Shown here piece after piece: positions 20,374-27,971 of a stretch of DNA of 64,000 nucleotides; position 1 is the first letter of the stretch; every line of letters starts with the position of its first letter. Source of the DNA: Asaia bogorensis (lineage in GTDB: Bacteria > Pseudomonadota > Alphaproteobacteria > Acetobacterales > Acetobacteraceae); assembly GCA_943333505.2 (NCBI GenBank), contig CALQTN020000005.1, positions 1 to 64,000 on the forward strand, read 5' to 3'. The position numbers and the translations under genes were made by a program. A model generated the notes under the pieces. It was given only the letters and a program-made list of their open reading frames with translations. It ran no database searches and had not been told where the DNA came from.

Positions 20374-20413
20374 TGTTGACCCATGAAGAATGGGTCAACG
20401 GCGCTCGGTATAA
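20355..20413. repeat. Long two-step palindrome over the hpnL stop codon
   Basis: An outer stem pairs TTATACCAAGCGCC (20355-20368) with GGCGCTCGGTATAA (20400-20413), 13 of 14 positions. An inner stem pairs GTTGACCCAT (20375-20384) with ATGGGTCAAC (20390-20399) perfectly, around the loop GAAGA. A six-base bulge on the left contains the hpnL stop. It lacks a T-run, so it looks like a dispersed REP/MITE-like element rather than a plain terminator. A short sequence ATACCAAGCG recurs at about 20455, hinting at a second repeat junction. Confidence 0.75.
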
Positions 20414-20502
20414 GTCTTTGCTCGGCGCACCGCCGCCAGCCAACCCGGTGCGCAATACCAAGCGTGATCCGTTGAAGGTGAATCAGCAGACACGCGCGAG
20501 AG

Positions 20503-20562
20503 TCTTGTTTTCACGATCATCTGTATCCGTCCAATCGAAGCCGATTGAACGCATGATGATCT
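20503..20562. repeat. 60-bp palindromic intergenic repeat, copy A
   Basis: 58 of 60 bases are identical to copy B at 44998-45057. The core is a hairpin: GATCATC-(3-nt bulge)-ATCCGTCCAATCG, loop AAGC, and a near-complementary right arm ending GATGATC. One of the two differences (position 50) weakens the stem here. Its last two bases are part of the phnE stop codon at 20561-20563. Confidence 0.8.
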
Positions 20563-21397
20563 AGCGTTCCCGGTTCCCCATAATCGCCGCCCGCAGTCTT
20601 TGTGATATCTGATCGATAATCGCTACCGTCACCAACACCATCAAGATCAGGAACGCGGCGCGCTGCCATTCCAGCACCCGGATTTCCTCGGACAAATAAA
20701 GCCCGATGCCGCCCGCGCCGACAATGCCGATGATGGTGGCCGACCGCGTGTTGGACTCAAAGAAATACAGGACCTGGCTGGCAAAAATGGGCAGAACTTG
20801 CGGGATGATCCCGAACCTGATCGCTTCCAACCGGTTGCCGCCCGCGGCTGCGACGCCTTCGACCGGCTTGCGATCTGCCGTCTCAATCGCTTCCGACATC
20901 AGCTTGCCGAACGCGGCGATATCGGCGGTCATGATCGCCAGCGCCCCGGCGAACGGCCCCAGCCCGACCACGTTAATCCAGATCAGCGCCCAGATCAGTG
21001 TATCGACACTGCGCATCGTATCCAGGCTGCGTCGCGCCAGGACATGCAGGAGCCAGTTAGGAAAGATATTGCGGGCGGCGAGAAATCCGAGCGGCACAGC
21101 CAGGATTGCGGCCATGAAGGTGCCGAGGAACGCAATCGACAAAGTCTGGATCAGCGCTTCGAAGTATAGCTGCCCGCGGGACCAGGTATCCGGCGTCGGC
21201 GGCAGCATCATCCCGAAGATATCACCGAGCCTGGTGAGGCCGCGCAGGATGCGCGACGGGTCGAAATCAAGCGTCACCAGCCCGAAAATATAGAGCCCGA
21301 CCGCCCCGCCGACCACACCAATGGTCTGCGCCCGTGCCCGCCAGTTCGGCGCGAACGCGGCTGGGAAACGGGCGACCAGCGCAGCGCGATCGGTCAT
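20561..21397 (-). CDS. phnE: Phosphonate-type ABC transporter permease PhnE (second of pair)
   Basis: A 278-residue inner-membrane permease with about six helices. The PhnE signature RNIFPNWLLHVLARRSLDTMRSVDTLIWALIWINVVGLGPFAGALAI precedes the EAA-type loop EAIETADRKPVEGVAAAGGNRLEAIRFGIIPQVLP, which contacts the ATPase. SNTRSATIIGIVGAGGIG follows. It is the last gene of phnC-phnD-phnE-phnE and overlaps the previous phnE by 4 bp (ATGA). The two permeases probably form a heterodimer. The substrate could be phosphonate, phosphite or a phosphate ester. Confidence 0.9.
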   Translation of the reverse strand: MTDRAALVARFPAAFAPNWRARAQTIGVVGGAVGLYIFGLVTLDFDPSRILRGLTRLGDIFGMMLPPTPDTWSRGQLYFEALIQTLSIAFLGTFMAAILAVPLGFLAARNIFPNWLLHVLARRSLDTMRSVDTLIWALIWINVVGLGPFAGALAIMTADIAAFGKLMSEAIETADRKPVEGVAAAGGNRLEAIRFGIIPQVLPIFASQVLYFFESNTRSATIIGIVGAGGIGLYLSEEIRVLEWQRAAFLILMVLVTVAIIDQISQRLRAAIMGNRER

Positions 21398-22281
21398 TTC
21401 TTGCCGCCTTCCATGGTCAACAGGCGATGACGGATGTGTTCCGAGATAAGGTCAATCACCATCACGCAAATCGCCACCAGCAGCAGGATCGCCGACACAT
21501 CGGAATAGAAGAATTTACGGATTGCCAGCAGCAATTCCTCGCCGATGCCGCCAGCGCCGACAAAGCCTAATACGGTGGCGCCGCGCACATTCACCTCAAA
21601 GCGCAAAATCCCGTAGCTGGCGAAGTTGGACAGAACCTGTGGCAGAACCCCGAAGCGGATCTGTTCAATCCAGGTGCCGCCCGAGGCAGCAATGCCTTCG
21701 ACCGGTTTCATGTCGATGCTCTCGACGACTTCGGAAAATAATTTCCCCAGGGCGCCGGAGGTGTGAATGGCGATGGCCAGCACCCCTGGCAGCGGACCCA
21801 GTCCGAAGGCGATCACGAAGATCAGCGCGAAGACGATGTCGGGAACGGTCCGGCAGAATTCCAACACCCTGCGCGCCGTAAAGCGCACCCAGGCGCGGGC
21901 CACCAGATTGCGGCTGCACAGGAAGCAGGCGACGAACCCGCCGACAAAGCCGGTCGCGGTGCCGAGATAGGCCATCAGCAACGTTTCGCCCAACAGGCGC
22001 AACCAGCGTCCCAGCCCCCAGTACCACTCAACCGGGTCGGTCCACACGAAACTGCCAGTGTCGAGCTTGGAAATGCGATAGAAATAGCCGCCGAAATTCC
22101 CGATATTGGCCCAGAATGTGGCCGGATCGACCTCTGCGCCGATGCAGGCCAGCAGGAACGCCAGCGTCGCAACGGCAGCCCCCAGCAGCAATTGTCGGCG
22201 CCGGGCGGAAACCGACGCGGCATAGCCCCGCATTAGCGGCGCCATCTGGGCGTCGGGCGGGATGGCGATGGTATGGATCAT
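21394..22281 (-). CDS. phnE: Phosphonate-type ABC transporter permease PhnE (first of pair)
   Basis: A 295-residue permease homologous to its neighbour and to the two on the plus strand. It has about six membrane segments and the PhnE segment RRVLEFCRTVPDIVFALIFVIAFGLGPLPGVLAIAIH. The EAA loop is EVVESIDMKPVEGIAASGGTWIEQIRFGVLPQVLSNFASY, followed by VNVRGATVLGFVGAGGIGEEL. Its closest relative by eye is the plus-strand gene at 25218 (both have LExxRTVPDIV and NVRGA), so the two operons descend from one ancestral set. Gap to phnD is 56 bp. Confidence 0.9.
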   Translation of the reverse strand: MIHTIAIPPDAQMAPLMRGYAASVSARRRQLLLGAAVATLAFLLACIGAEVDPATFWANIGNFGGYFYRISKLDTGSFVWTDPVEWYWGLGRWLRLLGETLLMAYLGTATGFVGGFVACFLCSRNLVARAWVRFTARRVLEFCRTVPDIVFALIFVIAFGLGPLPGVLAIAIHTSGALGKLFSEVVESIDMKPVEGIAASGGTWIEQIRFGVLPQVLSNFASYGILRFEVNVRGATVLGFVGAGGIGEELLLAIRKFFYSDVSAILLLVAICVMVIDLISEHIRHRLLTMEGGKK

Positions 22282-22337
22282 GATATGCTGCCAAGTGTCG
22301 CGGGCGGGCCGGTTGGGACCGCCCGCGACGATCAGGC

Positions 22338-23255
22338 TCAGGCCTTCTTGCGCAGCGCGTCAACGAACTGGATCAGCTTGATCGTGTCGTCATAAGCGGC
22401 GTTGCCAATCGGCTGCCAGGGCTTGTTCTTGCCGTCGGACAGCTTGTCGAAGGCAGCCTTGTCCTTGATGTGGGCGTTGAGGAAGGCTTCGGTGATCTTC
22501 GTCTTCAGCGGCGCCGGCAACGATGCCAGCAGTGCGATCGGTGAGTTGATGATCAGGTCGGTCTTCAGGACAACCCGGAAATCCTCCTTCTTCAGCACCT
22601 GGCCTGACGCATTCTTGACCATGCCCTTGCCGAGCATGCGGGTCAGGTTGCTGTCGTCATCGGCGTTCCACCAGTTGGCGGCAACATCGACGGTGCCCTG
22701 GGCGAGCGCGAGCACGGCGTTTTCATGGCTGCCGGTGGTCTGCACCTTGCCGAAGAATTTCTCGGCCGACGGGATGCCGTGCTTGTTGAGCGCGAACAGC
22801 GGCATTGAGTAGCCCGAGGTCGAGTTCGGATCGACGACGCCGAGGTTTTTGCCCTTCAGATCGTCAATCGTCTTGTACGGGCTCGATGCCAGCACATAGA
22901 ACACCGAGTAGTAGCCTTTGGTGCCATCCGCGTTGACATCGATGACGAAGGCATCGGTCTGCACCCCGGTTAGACGGGCGCGTGCGAAGGATGCCGGGCC
23001 GTAGCCGCCGATATGGATGTTGCCGGCGCGCTGGCCTTCGATCACGGCCGCGTAGTCGTTGGCGATGCGAAGGGTTACCTTCACGCCGATTTCCTTCGAC
23101 AGATAGGCAATGAACGGCGCCATGCGGTCGGACACGCCCGACGCATTTTCGGCCGGAACGGCGGCGAATACGATTTCGGACACGCCCTGGGCGCGAACGC
23201 TGGTGGCGGATGTGGCAACGGCAAGGCCGGCCAGCATTGTGCGGCGGTTGAGCAT
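22338..23255 (-). CDS. phnD: Phosphonate/phosphite-type ABC transporter substrate-binding protein PhnD
   Basis: A 305-residue periplasmic binding protein. The N-terminus MLNRRTMLAGLAVATSATSVRAQG is a signal peptide with an RR pair before the hydrophobic core and cleavage after VRA. The mature part shows EIVFAAVPAENASGVSDRMAPFIAYLSKEIG, IHIGGYGPASFARARLTG, LGVVDPNSTSGYSMPL and GSHENAVLALAQGTVDVAANWW, the PhnD/PtxB ligand-site pattern. The SxSG-type helix start (STSGY) is the expected phosphoryl-group contact. It lies 23 bp after phnC. Confidence 0.92.
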   Translation of the reverse strand: MLNRRTMLAGLAVATSATSVRAQGVSEIVFAAVPAENASGVSDRMAPFIAYLSKEIGVKVTLRIANDYAAVIEGQRAGNIHIGGYGPASFARARLTGVQTDAFVIDVNADGTKGYYSVFYVLASSPYKTIDDLKGKNLGVVDPNSTSGYSMPLFALNKHGIPSAEKFFGKVQTTGSHENAVLALAQGTVDVAANWWNADDDSNLTRMLGKGMVKNASGQVLKKEDFRVVLKTDLIINSPIALLASLPAPLKTKITEAFLNAHIKDKAAFDKLSDGKNKPWQPIGNAAYDDTIKLIQFVDALRKKA

Positions 23256-23278
23256 CGGATGTTCTCCGGTTGTATTGG

Positions 23279-24094
23279 TTAGATCGGCGACGGAGCGGTC
23301 AGCGCGCCATCGATCGCCGGCATTTCGGCGGCGTCCATCACGTCGTGCGCTTCCATGCCGTAGAGTTCTCGCGCGACGCTGTCGGTCAGTTCGGCGGGCG
23401 CGCCGTCGAACACGATGCGGCCGCCAGCCATGCCCACTAGCCGGTCGCAGTAGCCGCGCGCCAAATCGAGCGAGTGCAGATTGACCATTACCGTCAGCCC
23501 GAAATGTCGGTTGATGCGCTGCAGGCTGTCCATCACCACTTTTGAATTGCGTGGATCGAGCGATGCCACCGGCTCGTCAGCCAGAATAATCTCCGGTTCC
23601 TGCACCAGCGCCCGGCAGATCGCCACGCGCTGCTGCTGGCCACCGGATAATTCATCGGCGCGCTGCGGCGCGAGCTGGGCGATATCCATCTGATCAAGTG
23701 CCGCCATGGCGATCACCCGATCCTCATCGCGCCAGAGCTTGACCATTGCCCGCAGGGTGGAGGTATGGGCCAACCGCCCCATCAGCACGTTGGTCAGCAC
23801 ATCCAGTCGGCCCACCAGGTTGAATTGCTGAAAAATCATCGCGCAGCGTCGCCGCCAGTCACGCAATTGCGCGCCGGACAGCGCCGAGACGTCGTGGCCG
23901 TCCCATTTGATGGTGCCGCTGGTCGGGTCGGCGAGCCGATTGATCATCCGCAGCATGGTGGATTTTCCGGCGCCGGAGCGCCCGATCACACCTACGAACT
24001 GGCCCTTGGGCACGGCAAGCGAGATATTATCCACTGCCCGATTTGTGCCGAAAACCTTCGACACACCCTCAATCACCAACATGCTATTGCCCAT
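23279..24094 (-). CDS. phnC: Phosphonate-type ABC transporter ATPase PhnC
   Basis: The 271-residue nucleotide-binding subunit has Walker [11 protein letters not shown]-loop [20 protein letters not shown], signature [17 protein letters not shown], Walker [14 protein letters not shown] and the switch histidine in VNLHSLDLA. These match PhnC. I start at ATG 24094, which has GGAA five bases upstream; an in-frame GTG lies just before. It is the only ATPase gene for two sets of binding protein and permeases and is first in the minus-strand operon. The upstream gap contains two Pho-box-like sites. Confidence 0.93.
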   Translation of the reverse strand: MGNSMLVIEGVSKVFGTNRAVDNISLAVPKGQFVGVIGRSGAGKSTMLRMINRLADPTSGTIKWDGHDVSALSGAQLRDWRRRCAMIFQQFNLVGRLDVLTNVLMGRLAHTSTLRAMVKLWRDEDRVIAMAALDQMDIAQLAPQRADELSGGQQQRVAICRALVQEPEIILADEPVASLDPRNSKVVMDSLQRINRHFGLTVMVNLHSLDLARGYCDRLVGMAGGRIVFDGAPAELTDSVARELYGMEAHDVMDAAEMPAIDGALTAPSPI

Positions 24095-24148
24095 CACCGT
24101 TCCGGCGGGGTTATGGCAAATCGCCGGGCCGCCGTGCTTGAAGGTTTT

Positions 24149-24166
24149 GTGACAGTTGTTGTAACG
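24149..24166 (-). promoter_or_regulatory. Pho-box-like site facing phnC
   Basis: Read on the minus strand this is CGTTACA-ACAA-CTGTCAC: two seven-base half sites 11 bp apart, the second a perfect CTGTCAC and the first degenerate. It stands 55 bp before the phnC start. The PhoB consensus is two CTGTCAT/C units with a 4-bp spacer. Confidence 0.55.
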
Positions 24167-24180
24167 AAATCGTCATCCCC

Positions 24181-24198
24181 TTGACATCCAACTGTCAT
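24181..24198 (+). promoter_or_regulatory. Pho box facing plus-strand phnD
   Basis: TTGACAT-CCAA-CTGTCAT: two half sites with the exact 11-bp period of PhoB sites, the second perfect and the first 5 of 7. It ends 46 bp before the phnD2 start. The overlapping TTGACA is not at proper distance from a -10 hexamer, which fits an activator-dependent promoter. Confidence 0.65.
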
Positions 24199-24244
24199 AT
24201 AAGCGCAGAGTCCGGCGACGATCCGCCACGGGAAAGGTGCCAAG

Positions 24245-25210
24245 ATGATCCATCGCCGCCAATTGCTCGCCGCCAGTGCCGTTCTGCCCTTCGCATCGGC
24301 CGCGATGGCGCAGGATGCGCGTCCAATGCCCAAGAAAGGCAAGCGCCCGTGGGCTGCCCAGGTGCCGACCATTCGCATGGGCCTGCTGGGTGGGGAAAAT
24401 GACGCCGACCGCCTGGCCCGCTACACCCCGTATCAGAAACTGCTGGAAGAAACCTTCGAAATCCCGGTCAAGCTGGTGATGGCCGCCGATTATGCCGGCG
24501 TCATTCAGGCATTCGCCGCCAAGCAGGTCGATGCGTCGTATATGAGCCCGGTGTCCTATGCCCAGGCCTGGCTGGAAAGCAACGGCAACGTCAAGCCGCT
24601 ATTCACCAGCCAGGAAACAGATGGCGGCAATTATTATGTCGCGGTGCTCTATGTCCGTGCCGATAGCGGCATCACCTCGCTTGAGCAGTTGAAGGGCAAG
24701 TCGCTCGCCTGGGCCGATCCGAACAGTGCCAGCGGCTACCTGATCCCGCGCTCAGAATTCCGCGCCGCCGGCATCGATCCGGAGCCCAATAAGTTCTTCG
24801 GGCGCACCGGATTTTCGGGTGGGCACGAACAGGGCGTCATCGCGGTGATGAACAAGCAGTACGATGCTGGCGTCACCTGGACATCCGGCATCGGCGAAGT
24901 TTCGCAAGGCTACACCCGTGGCACATTGCGGATGATGTCGGACAAGAAACTGCTCGACATGGCCAATATGCGGATCATCTGGAAATCACGCCCGATCCTC
25001 AATGGCCCGTTCGCGGTGCGGTCTGATCTGCCGGCCGCGTTCCATGCCGATATGTACGAACTGCACCGAGCCATCGTGAAAAGTCACCCAGACGTGTTCA
25101 AGGCGGTGAACCTGGGCAGCGGGGTCGACTGGGTGCCGGTGACCCATGACGATTATTCGGTGTTCATCGACCTGGTGAAGGAAGAGGCGGCCCAACGTCG
25201 CAAGCGGTAG
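24245..25210 (+). CDS. phnD: Phosphonate-type ABC transporter substrate-binding protein PhnD, second copy
   Basis: A 321-residue binding protein with signal peptide MIHRRQLLAASAVLPFASAAMAQ (RR pair, cleavage after AMA). The mature start is unusually basic (ARPMPKKGKRPW). Ligand-site motifs include IRMGLLGGENDADRLARYTPYQKLLEE, VDASYMSPVSYAQAW, LAWADPNSASGYLIPR and GGHEQGVIAVMNKQYDAGVTW. It is clearly diverged from the minus-strand PhnD, so its ligand may differ. It is the first gene of a plus-strand phnD-phnE-phnE operon that lacks an ATPase gene. Confidence 0.9.
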   Translation: MIHRRQLLAASAVLPFASAAMAQDARPMPKKGKRPWAAQVPTIRMGLLGGENDADRLARYTPYQKLLEETFEIPVKLVMAADYAGVIQAFAAKQVDASYMSPVSYAQAWLESNGNVKPLFTSQETDGGNYYVAVLYVRADSGITSLEQLKGKSLAWADPNSASGYLIPRSEFRAAGIDPEPNKFFGRTGFSGGHEQGVIAVMNKQYDAGVTWTSGIGEVSQGYTRGTLRMMSDKKLLDMANMRIIWKSRPILNGPFAVRSDLPAAFHADMYELHRAIVKSHPDVFKAVNLGSGVDWVPVTHDDYSVFIDLVKEEAAQRRKR

Positions 25211-25217
25211 CTTCACC

Positions 25218-26087
25218 GTGGACATGGCGGGCATCGAACAATCCTGGCGCGCTCAGCAGCGCGCCAGGCGTCTGGCGACGTTGGGCTATGGCGTGGTGCT
25301 GCTGATCTGTCTGGCGATCTCCGCCAAGATCGCTGACGTGACGCCGAGCGCCCTGATGGCGGGAGTGCCGAGGGTCGGCGAATATTTCGTCAAGATTACC
25401 CCAACCCTGCACTGGGCGCATCTGTTTGGCGGGGTGAAAACCGAGGGTTCGTTTGCCTTCTGGTTCTATCGGCTGGACAGTTGGGCGTGGCTGATGTTCG
25501 AAACAAGCCAGATTGCCGCATTGGCAACCCTGGGCGGGTCGATCACCGGCTTCGTGCTGTGTTTTGCTGGCACCCGCAATCTGGCGCCTAACCCCGCGAC
25601 CTATGTGATCGTGCGGCGCGGGTTGGAACTGTTCCGCACCGTGCCCGACATTGTCTACGCGCTGATCCTGGTCTGGGCCTTTGGCGTCGGACCGCTCGCC
25701 GGCATTCTGGCGATTGCGGCGCACACCACCGGTGCGATGGGAAAACTGTTCGCCGAAGCGGTAGAAAACGCCGATATGCGCCCTTGGGAAGCCATCCGCG
25801 CCACTGGCGGCACTTGGGCACAAGGGGTTCGTTACGCCATCCTGCCGCAGGTGCTTCCGAATTTCCTCAGCTACGCGCTGCTGCGGTTCGAGATTAATGT
25901 GCGCGGCGCCGCGGTGATCGGCTTTGTTGGCGCCGGCGGGATCGGGCAGGAGCTTTATCAGGTGATCAGCCAGAATTATTACGAGGAAATCAGCGCCATC
26001 GTCGTGCTGATGATTATCGCCGTCATGTTGATCGACATGTTTTCCGAGCTGGTCCGCACCCGCGTCATTGGCCGGATCGTCGCATGA
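25218..26087 (+). CDS. phnE: Phosphonate-type ABC transporter permease PhnE, third copy
   Basis: A 289-residue permease, most like the minus-strand gene at 21394. It has an N-terminal helix, RRGLELFRTVPDIVYALILVWAFGVGPLAGILAI, the EAA loop EAVENADMRPWEAIRATGGTWAQGVRYAILPQVLPNFLSY, then INVRGAAVIGFVGAGGIGQEL. The start is GTG 25218 or ATG 25224; neither has a strong ribosome-binding site and the gap from phnD is only 7 bp, so coupling is likely. It overlaps the next gene by 4 bp. Confidence 0.9.
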   Translation: MDMAGIEQSWRAQQRARRLATLGYGVVLLICLAISAKIADVTPSALMAGVPRVGEYFVKITPTLHWAHLFGGVKTEGSFAFWFYRLDSWAWLMFETSQIAALATLGGSITGFVLCFAGTRNLAPNPATYVIVRRGLELFRTVPDIVYALILVWAFGVGPLAGILAIAAHTTGAMGKLFAEAVENADMRPWEAIRATGGTWAQGVRYAILPQVLPNFLSYALLRFEINVRGAAVIGFVGAGGIGQELYQVISQNYYEEISAIVVLMIIAVMLIDMFSELVRTRVIGRIVA

Positions 26088-26923
26088 CCGGGGGCATGAC
26101 CGGCGCCGAGATTGCAGCGTGGCAGGCCCGCCTGCCGCGCGCCTTCGGACCGACACAAGCCGGGCGGGTCCTGCGTTGGCTGGCTGGCGCCGCCGTGCTC
26201 GCCTGGCTCGCCGCGTTGTTCTGGTGGTTCGACATCACCTTCGCGCGGCTATGGCGCGGCATCGATGGCATCACGGTTATTCTGCGCCTGATGATCCCGC
26301 CCAGCCCCGGCGAGCAATGGCAGGACATCCTGCAAGGCATTGGTGAATCGGTCGCGATGGCGTTCCTCGGCAGCACCATCGCGGTGATCCTGGCGGTCCC
26401 GCTCGGCTTTCTCGGCTCGCGTAATGTGGTGGTGAACGCCCTGGCGCATTTTTCCATCCGGCGGGTCTTCGACGGCTTCCGTGGCATGGACCAGTTGATC
26501 TGGGCGCTGGCCTTCGTGCGCGCGGTCGGGCTTGGGCCGCTCGCGGGGGTGCTGGCGATTGCGGTGGCCGAAGTCGCGGTGCTGGCGAAACTATTTGCCG
26601 AGGCGATCGAGAACGCCGACGCCCGCCAGCCCGAGGCAATCCGCGCCGTTGGTGGCACCAACACGCTGCGCATCCGCTTCGGGCTGATCCCGCAGGTGTT
26701 ACCGGTTATGTTGGCGCAGTATTTGTACCAGATCGAAAGCAACACCCGCAGCGCCAGCATCCTCGGCGTGGTCGGCGCCGGCGGCATCGGCCTGCAGATC
26801 GCCGAGCGCATCAAGGTGCGCTACTGGGACGAGGTTCTGTTCATTATCCTGATGATTTTGGTCACGGTTAGCATCATCGACGCGATCAGCGCGCGTATCC
26901 GGCGGCGGATTATCGGCTTGTAG
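26084..26923 (+). CDS. phnE: Phosphonate-type ABC transporter permease PhnE, fourth copy
   Basis: A 279-residue permease resembling the minus-strand gene at 20561: RRVFDGFRGMDQLIWALAFVRAVGLGPLAGVLAI, the EAA loop EAIENADARQPEAIRAVGGTNTLRIRFGLIPQVLP and SNTRSASILGVVGAGGIGLQI. It ends the plus-strand operon, and its TAG stop is the first three bases of an 11-bp hairpin arm (26921-26972). The pairing of one TRTVPDIV-type and one MDQLIW-type permease is the same in both operons, pointing to duplication and inversion of the whole set. Confidence 0.9.
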   Translation: MTGGMTGAEIAAWQARLPRAFGPTQAGRVLRWLAGAAVLAWLAALFWWFDITFARLWRGIDGITVILRLMIPPSPGEQWQDILQGIGESVAMAFLGSTIAVILAVPLGFLGSRNVVVNALAHFSIRRVFDGFRGMDQLIWALAFVRAVGLGPLAGVLAIAVAEVAVLAKLFAEAIENADARQPEAIRAVGGTNTLRIRFGLIPQVLPVMLAQYLYQIESNTRSASILGVVGAGGIGLQIAERIKVRYWDEVLFIILMILVTVSIIDAISARIRRRIIGL

Positions 26924-26972
26924 AGCGTGATTCAGACCTTCGTGTGATTCCACCTACGGTCATCACGCTCTA
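26921..26972. repeat. Palindrome spanning the phnE stop (possible terminator)
   Basis: TAGAGCGTGAT (26921-26931) pairs perfectly with ATCACGCTCTA (26962-26972) across a 30-base loop. The left arm contains the TAG stop of the preceding gene, and the right arm ends 9 bp before the stop of the convergent dehydrogenase gene. There is no T-run. It may terminate or stabilise transcripts from both sides, or be another dispersed repeat. Confidence 0.65.
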
Positions 26973-26980
26973 GGGTTGCC

Positions 26981-27847
26981 CTATTTTTCAAACAATCGCG
27001 CGACAACCGGCCAGTAAAGATCCCCCCACCCGGCACCGCTCGCCGCATCGAGCAAGGTGGCCCCGCGTTCGGCGCCGGCGGCATCCACGCCATTGTCGCG
27101 CGCCAGTTCCAGTGCGTAGCCGATATCCTTGCGGGCATAGGCCACCGAGAACGCGCGTTCCGGGAATACCCCCGGCAGCATCGCCTTCATTCCGTGATTG
27201 CGCAGCGCGAAACTATCGGCCGACCCCTTCGCCAGCGTGTCGAACAGGATTGCGGGATCAAGGCCGACACCGCGCCCGATCGCCAGGGCCTCTGACAGCG
27301 CCGCCACGGTTTCCACCAGCACCATGTTATTGAGGATCTTCACCGCCTGGCCGCAGCCAACCGGGCCGCAGAGGGTGACGTCGCTCGCCATGCAGGCGAG
27401 CAGCGGCTGCAGCGTTGCGAAATCGGCCGCGGTCGCGCCAACCATCACGCTGAGCGTGCCATCTTCCGCCGCCTGCCGTGTGCGGGCGATCGGGGCGTCC
27501 ACCCAGGTGACACCTTCGGCGGCGAGGCGGGTTGCCAAGATGCGGGTCATCGCGACCGGGGACGTGCCCATATCGACAATCATCAGAAGCCGGCGATCTG
27601 GAACGGCCAGGATTTCCGCCACCACCGCTTCGACATGCGCGCCGCTTGGCAGGCACAGGAACAGAATGGCGCAGTCGCGGGCGAGGGCGCCGACGGATGC
27701 AGCCTGCGGCCCGGCATGGGCGGCGAGGGATACGGCTGATCGGTCGAAGGCCACCACACGACGACCGGAGCGGCTGGTCAGGTTGCGGCACATCGGTGCG
27801 CCCATAACGCCAAGGCCGATAAACCCGAGATCGGCACTCTGTGTCAT
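26981..27847 (-). CDS. NAD(P)-dependent beta-hydroxyacid dehydrogenase (3-hydroxyisobutyrate dehydrogenase family)
   Basis: A 288-residue oxidoreductase. The Rossmann motif LGFIGLGVMGAPMCRNL is at the N-terminus, followed by the substrate-site segment DAPIARTRQAAEDGTLSVMVGA. The catalytic-lysine helix GCGQAVKILNNMVLVETVAALSEAL is about two thirds along. Members oxidise 3-hydroxyisobutyrate, 6-phosphogluconate-like acids, tartronate semialdehyde or similar; the substrate is not fixed here. It stands alone between the phn operon (convergent) and tRNA-Gly(CCC). Its ATG is 34 bp from the tRNA gene end. Confidence 0.87.
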   Translation of the reverse strand: MTQSADLGFIGLGVMGAPMCRNLTSRSGRRVVAFDRSAVSLAAHAGPQAASVGALARDCAILFLCLPSGAHVEAVVAEILAVPDRRLLMIVDMGTSPVAMTRILATRLAAEGVTWVDAPIARTRQAAEDGTLSVMVGATAADFATLQPLLACMASDVTLCGPVGCGQAVKILNNMVLVETVAALSEALAIGRGVGLDPAILFDTLAKGSADSFALRNHGMKAMLPGVFPERAFSVAYARKDIGYALELARDNGVDAAGAERGATLLDAASGAGWGDLYWPVVARLFEK

Positions 27848-27880
27848 GGCGGGCTATCCGTTTGAAAAAGGGGGGAGGCG

Positions 27881-27955
27881 TTGGAGCGGGTGAGGGGAAT
27901 CGAACCCCTGTGTGCAGCTTGGGAAGCTGCCGTTCTACCATTGAACTACACCCGC
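27881..27955 (-). tRNA. tRNA-Gly (anticodon CCC)
   Basis: The minus strand folds as a tRNA: acceptor GCGGGTG paired with CACCCGC, anticodon stem GCAGC/GCTGC with loop TTCCCAA, T-arm GGGGTTCGATTCCCC. The anticodon CCC reads GGG. The CCA end is encoded (27881-27883). Confidence 0.95.
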
Positions 27956-27971
27956 GCCGGGCGCGAAGGAC

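Noticed and set aside
24181-24203. A sigma-70 promoter TTGACA/TATAAG upstream of plus-strand phnD
   Set aside because: Spacing between the hexamers is only 11 bp. The match is better explained as a Pho box.
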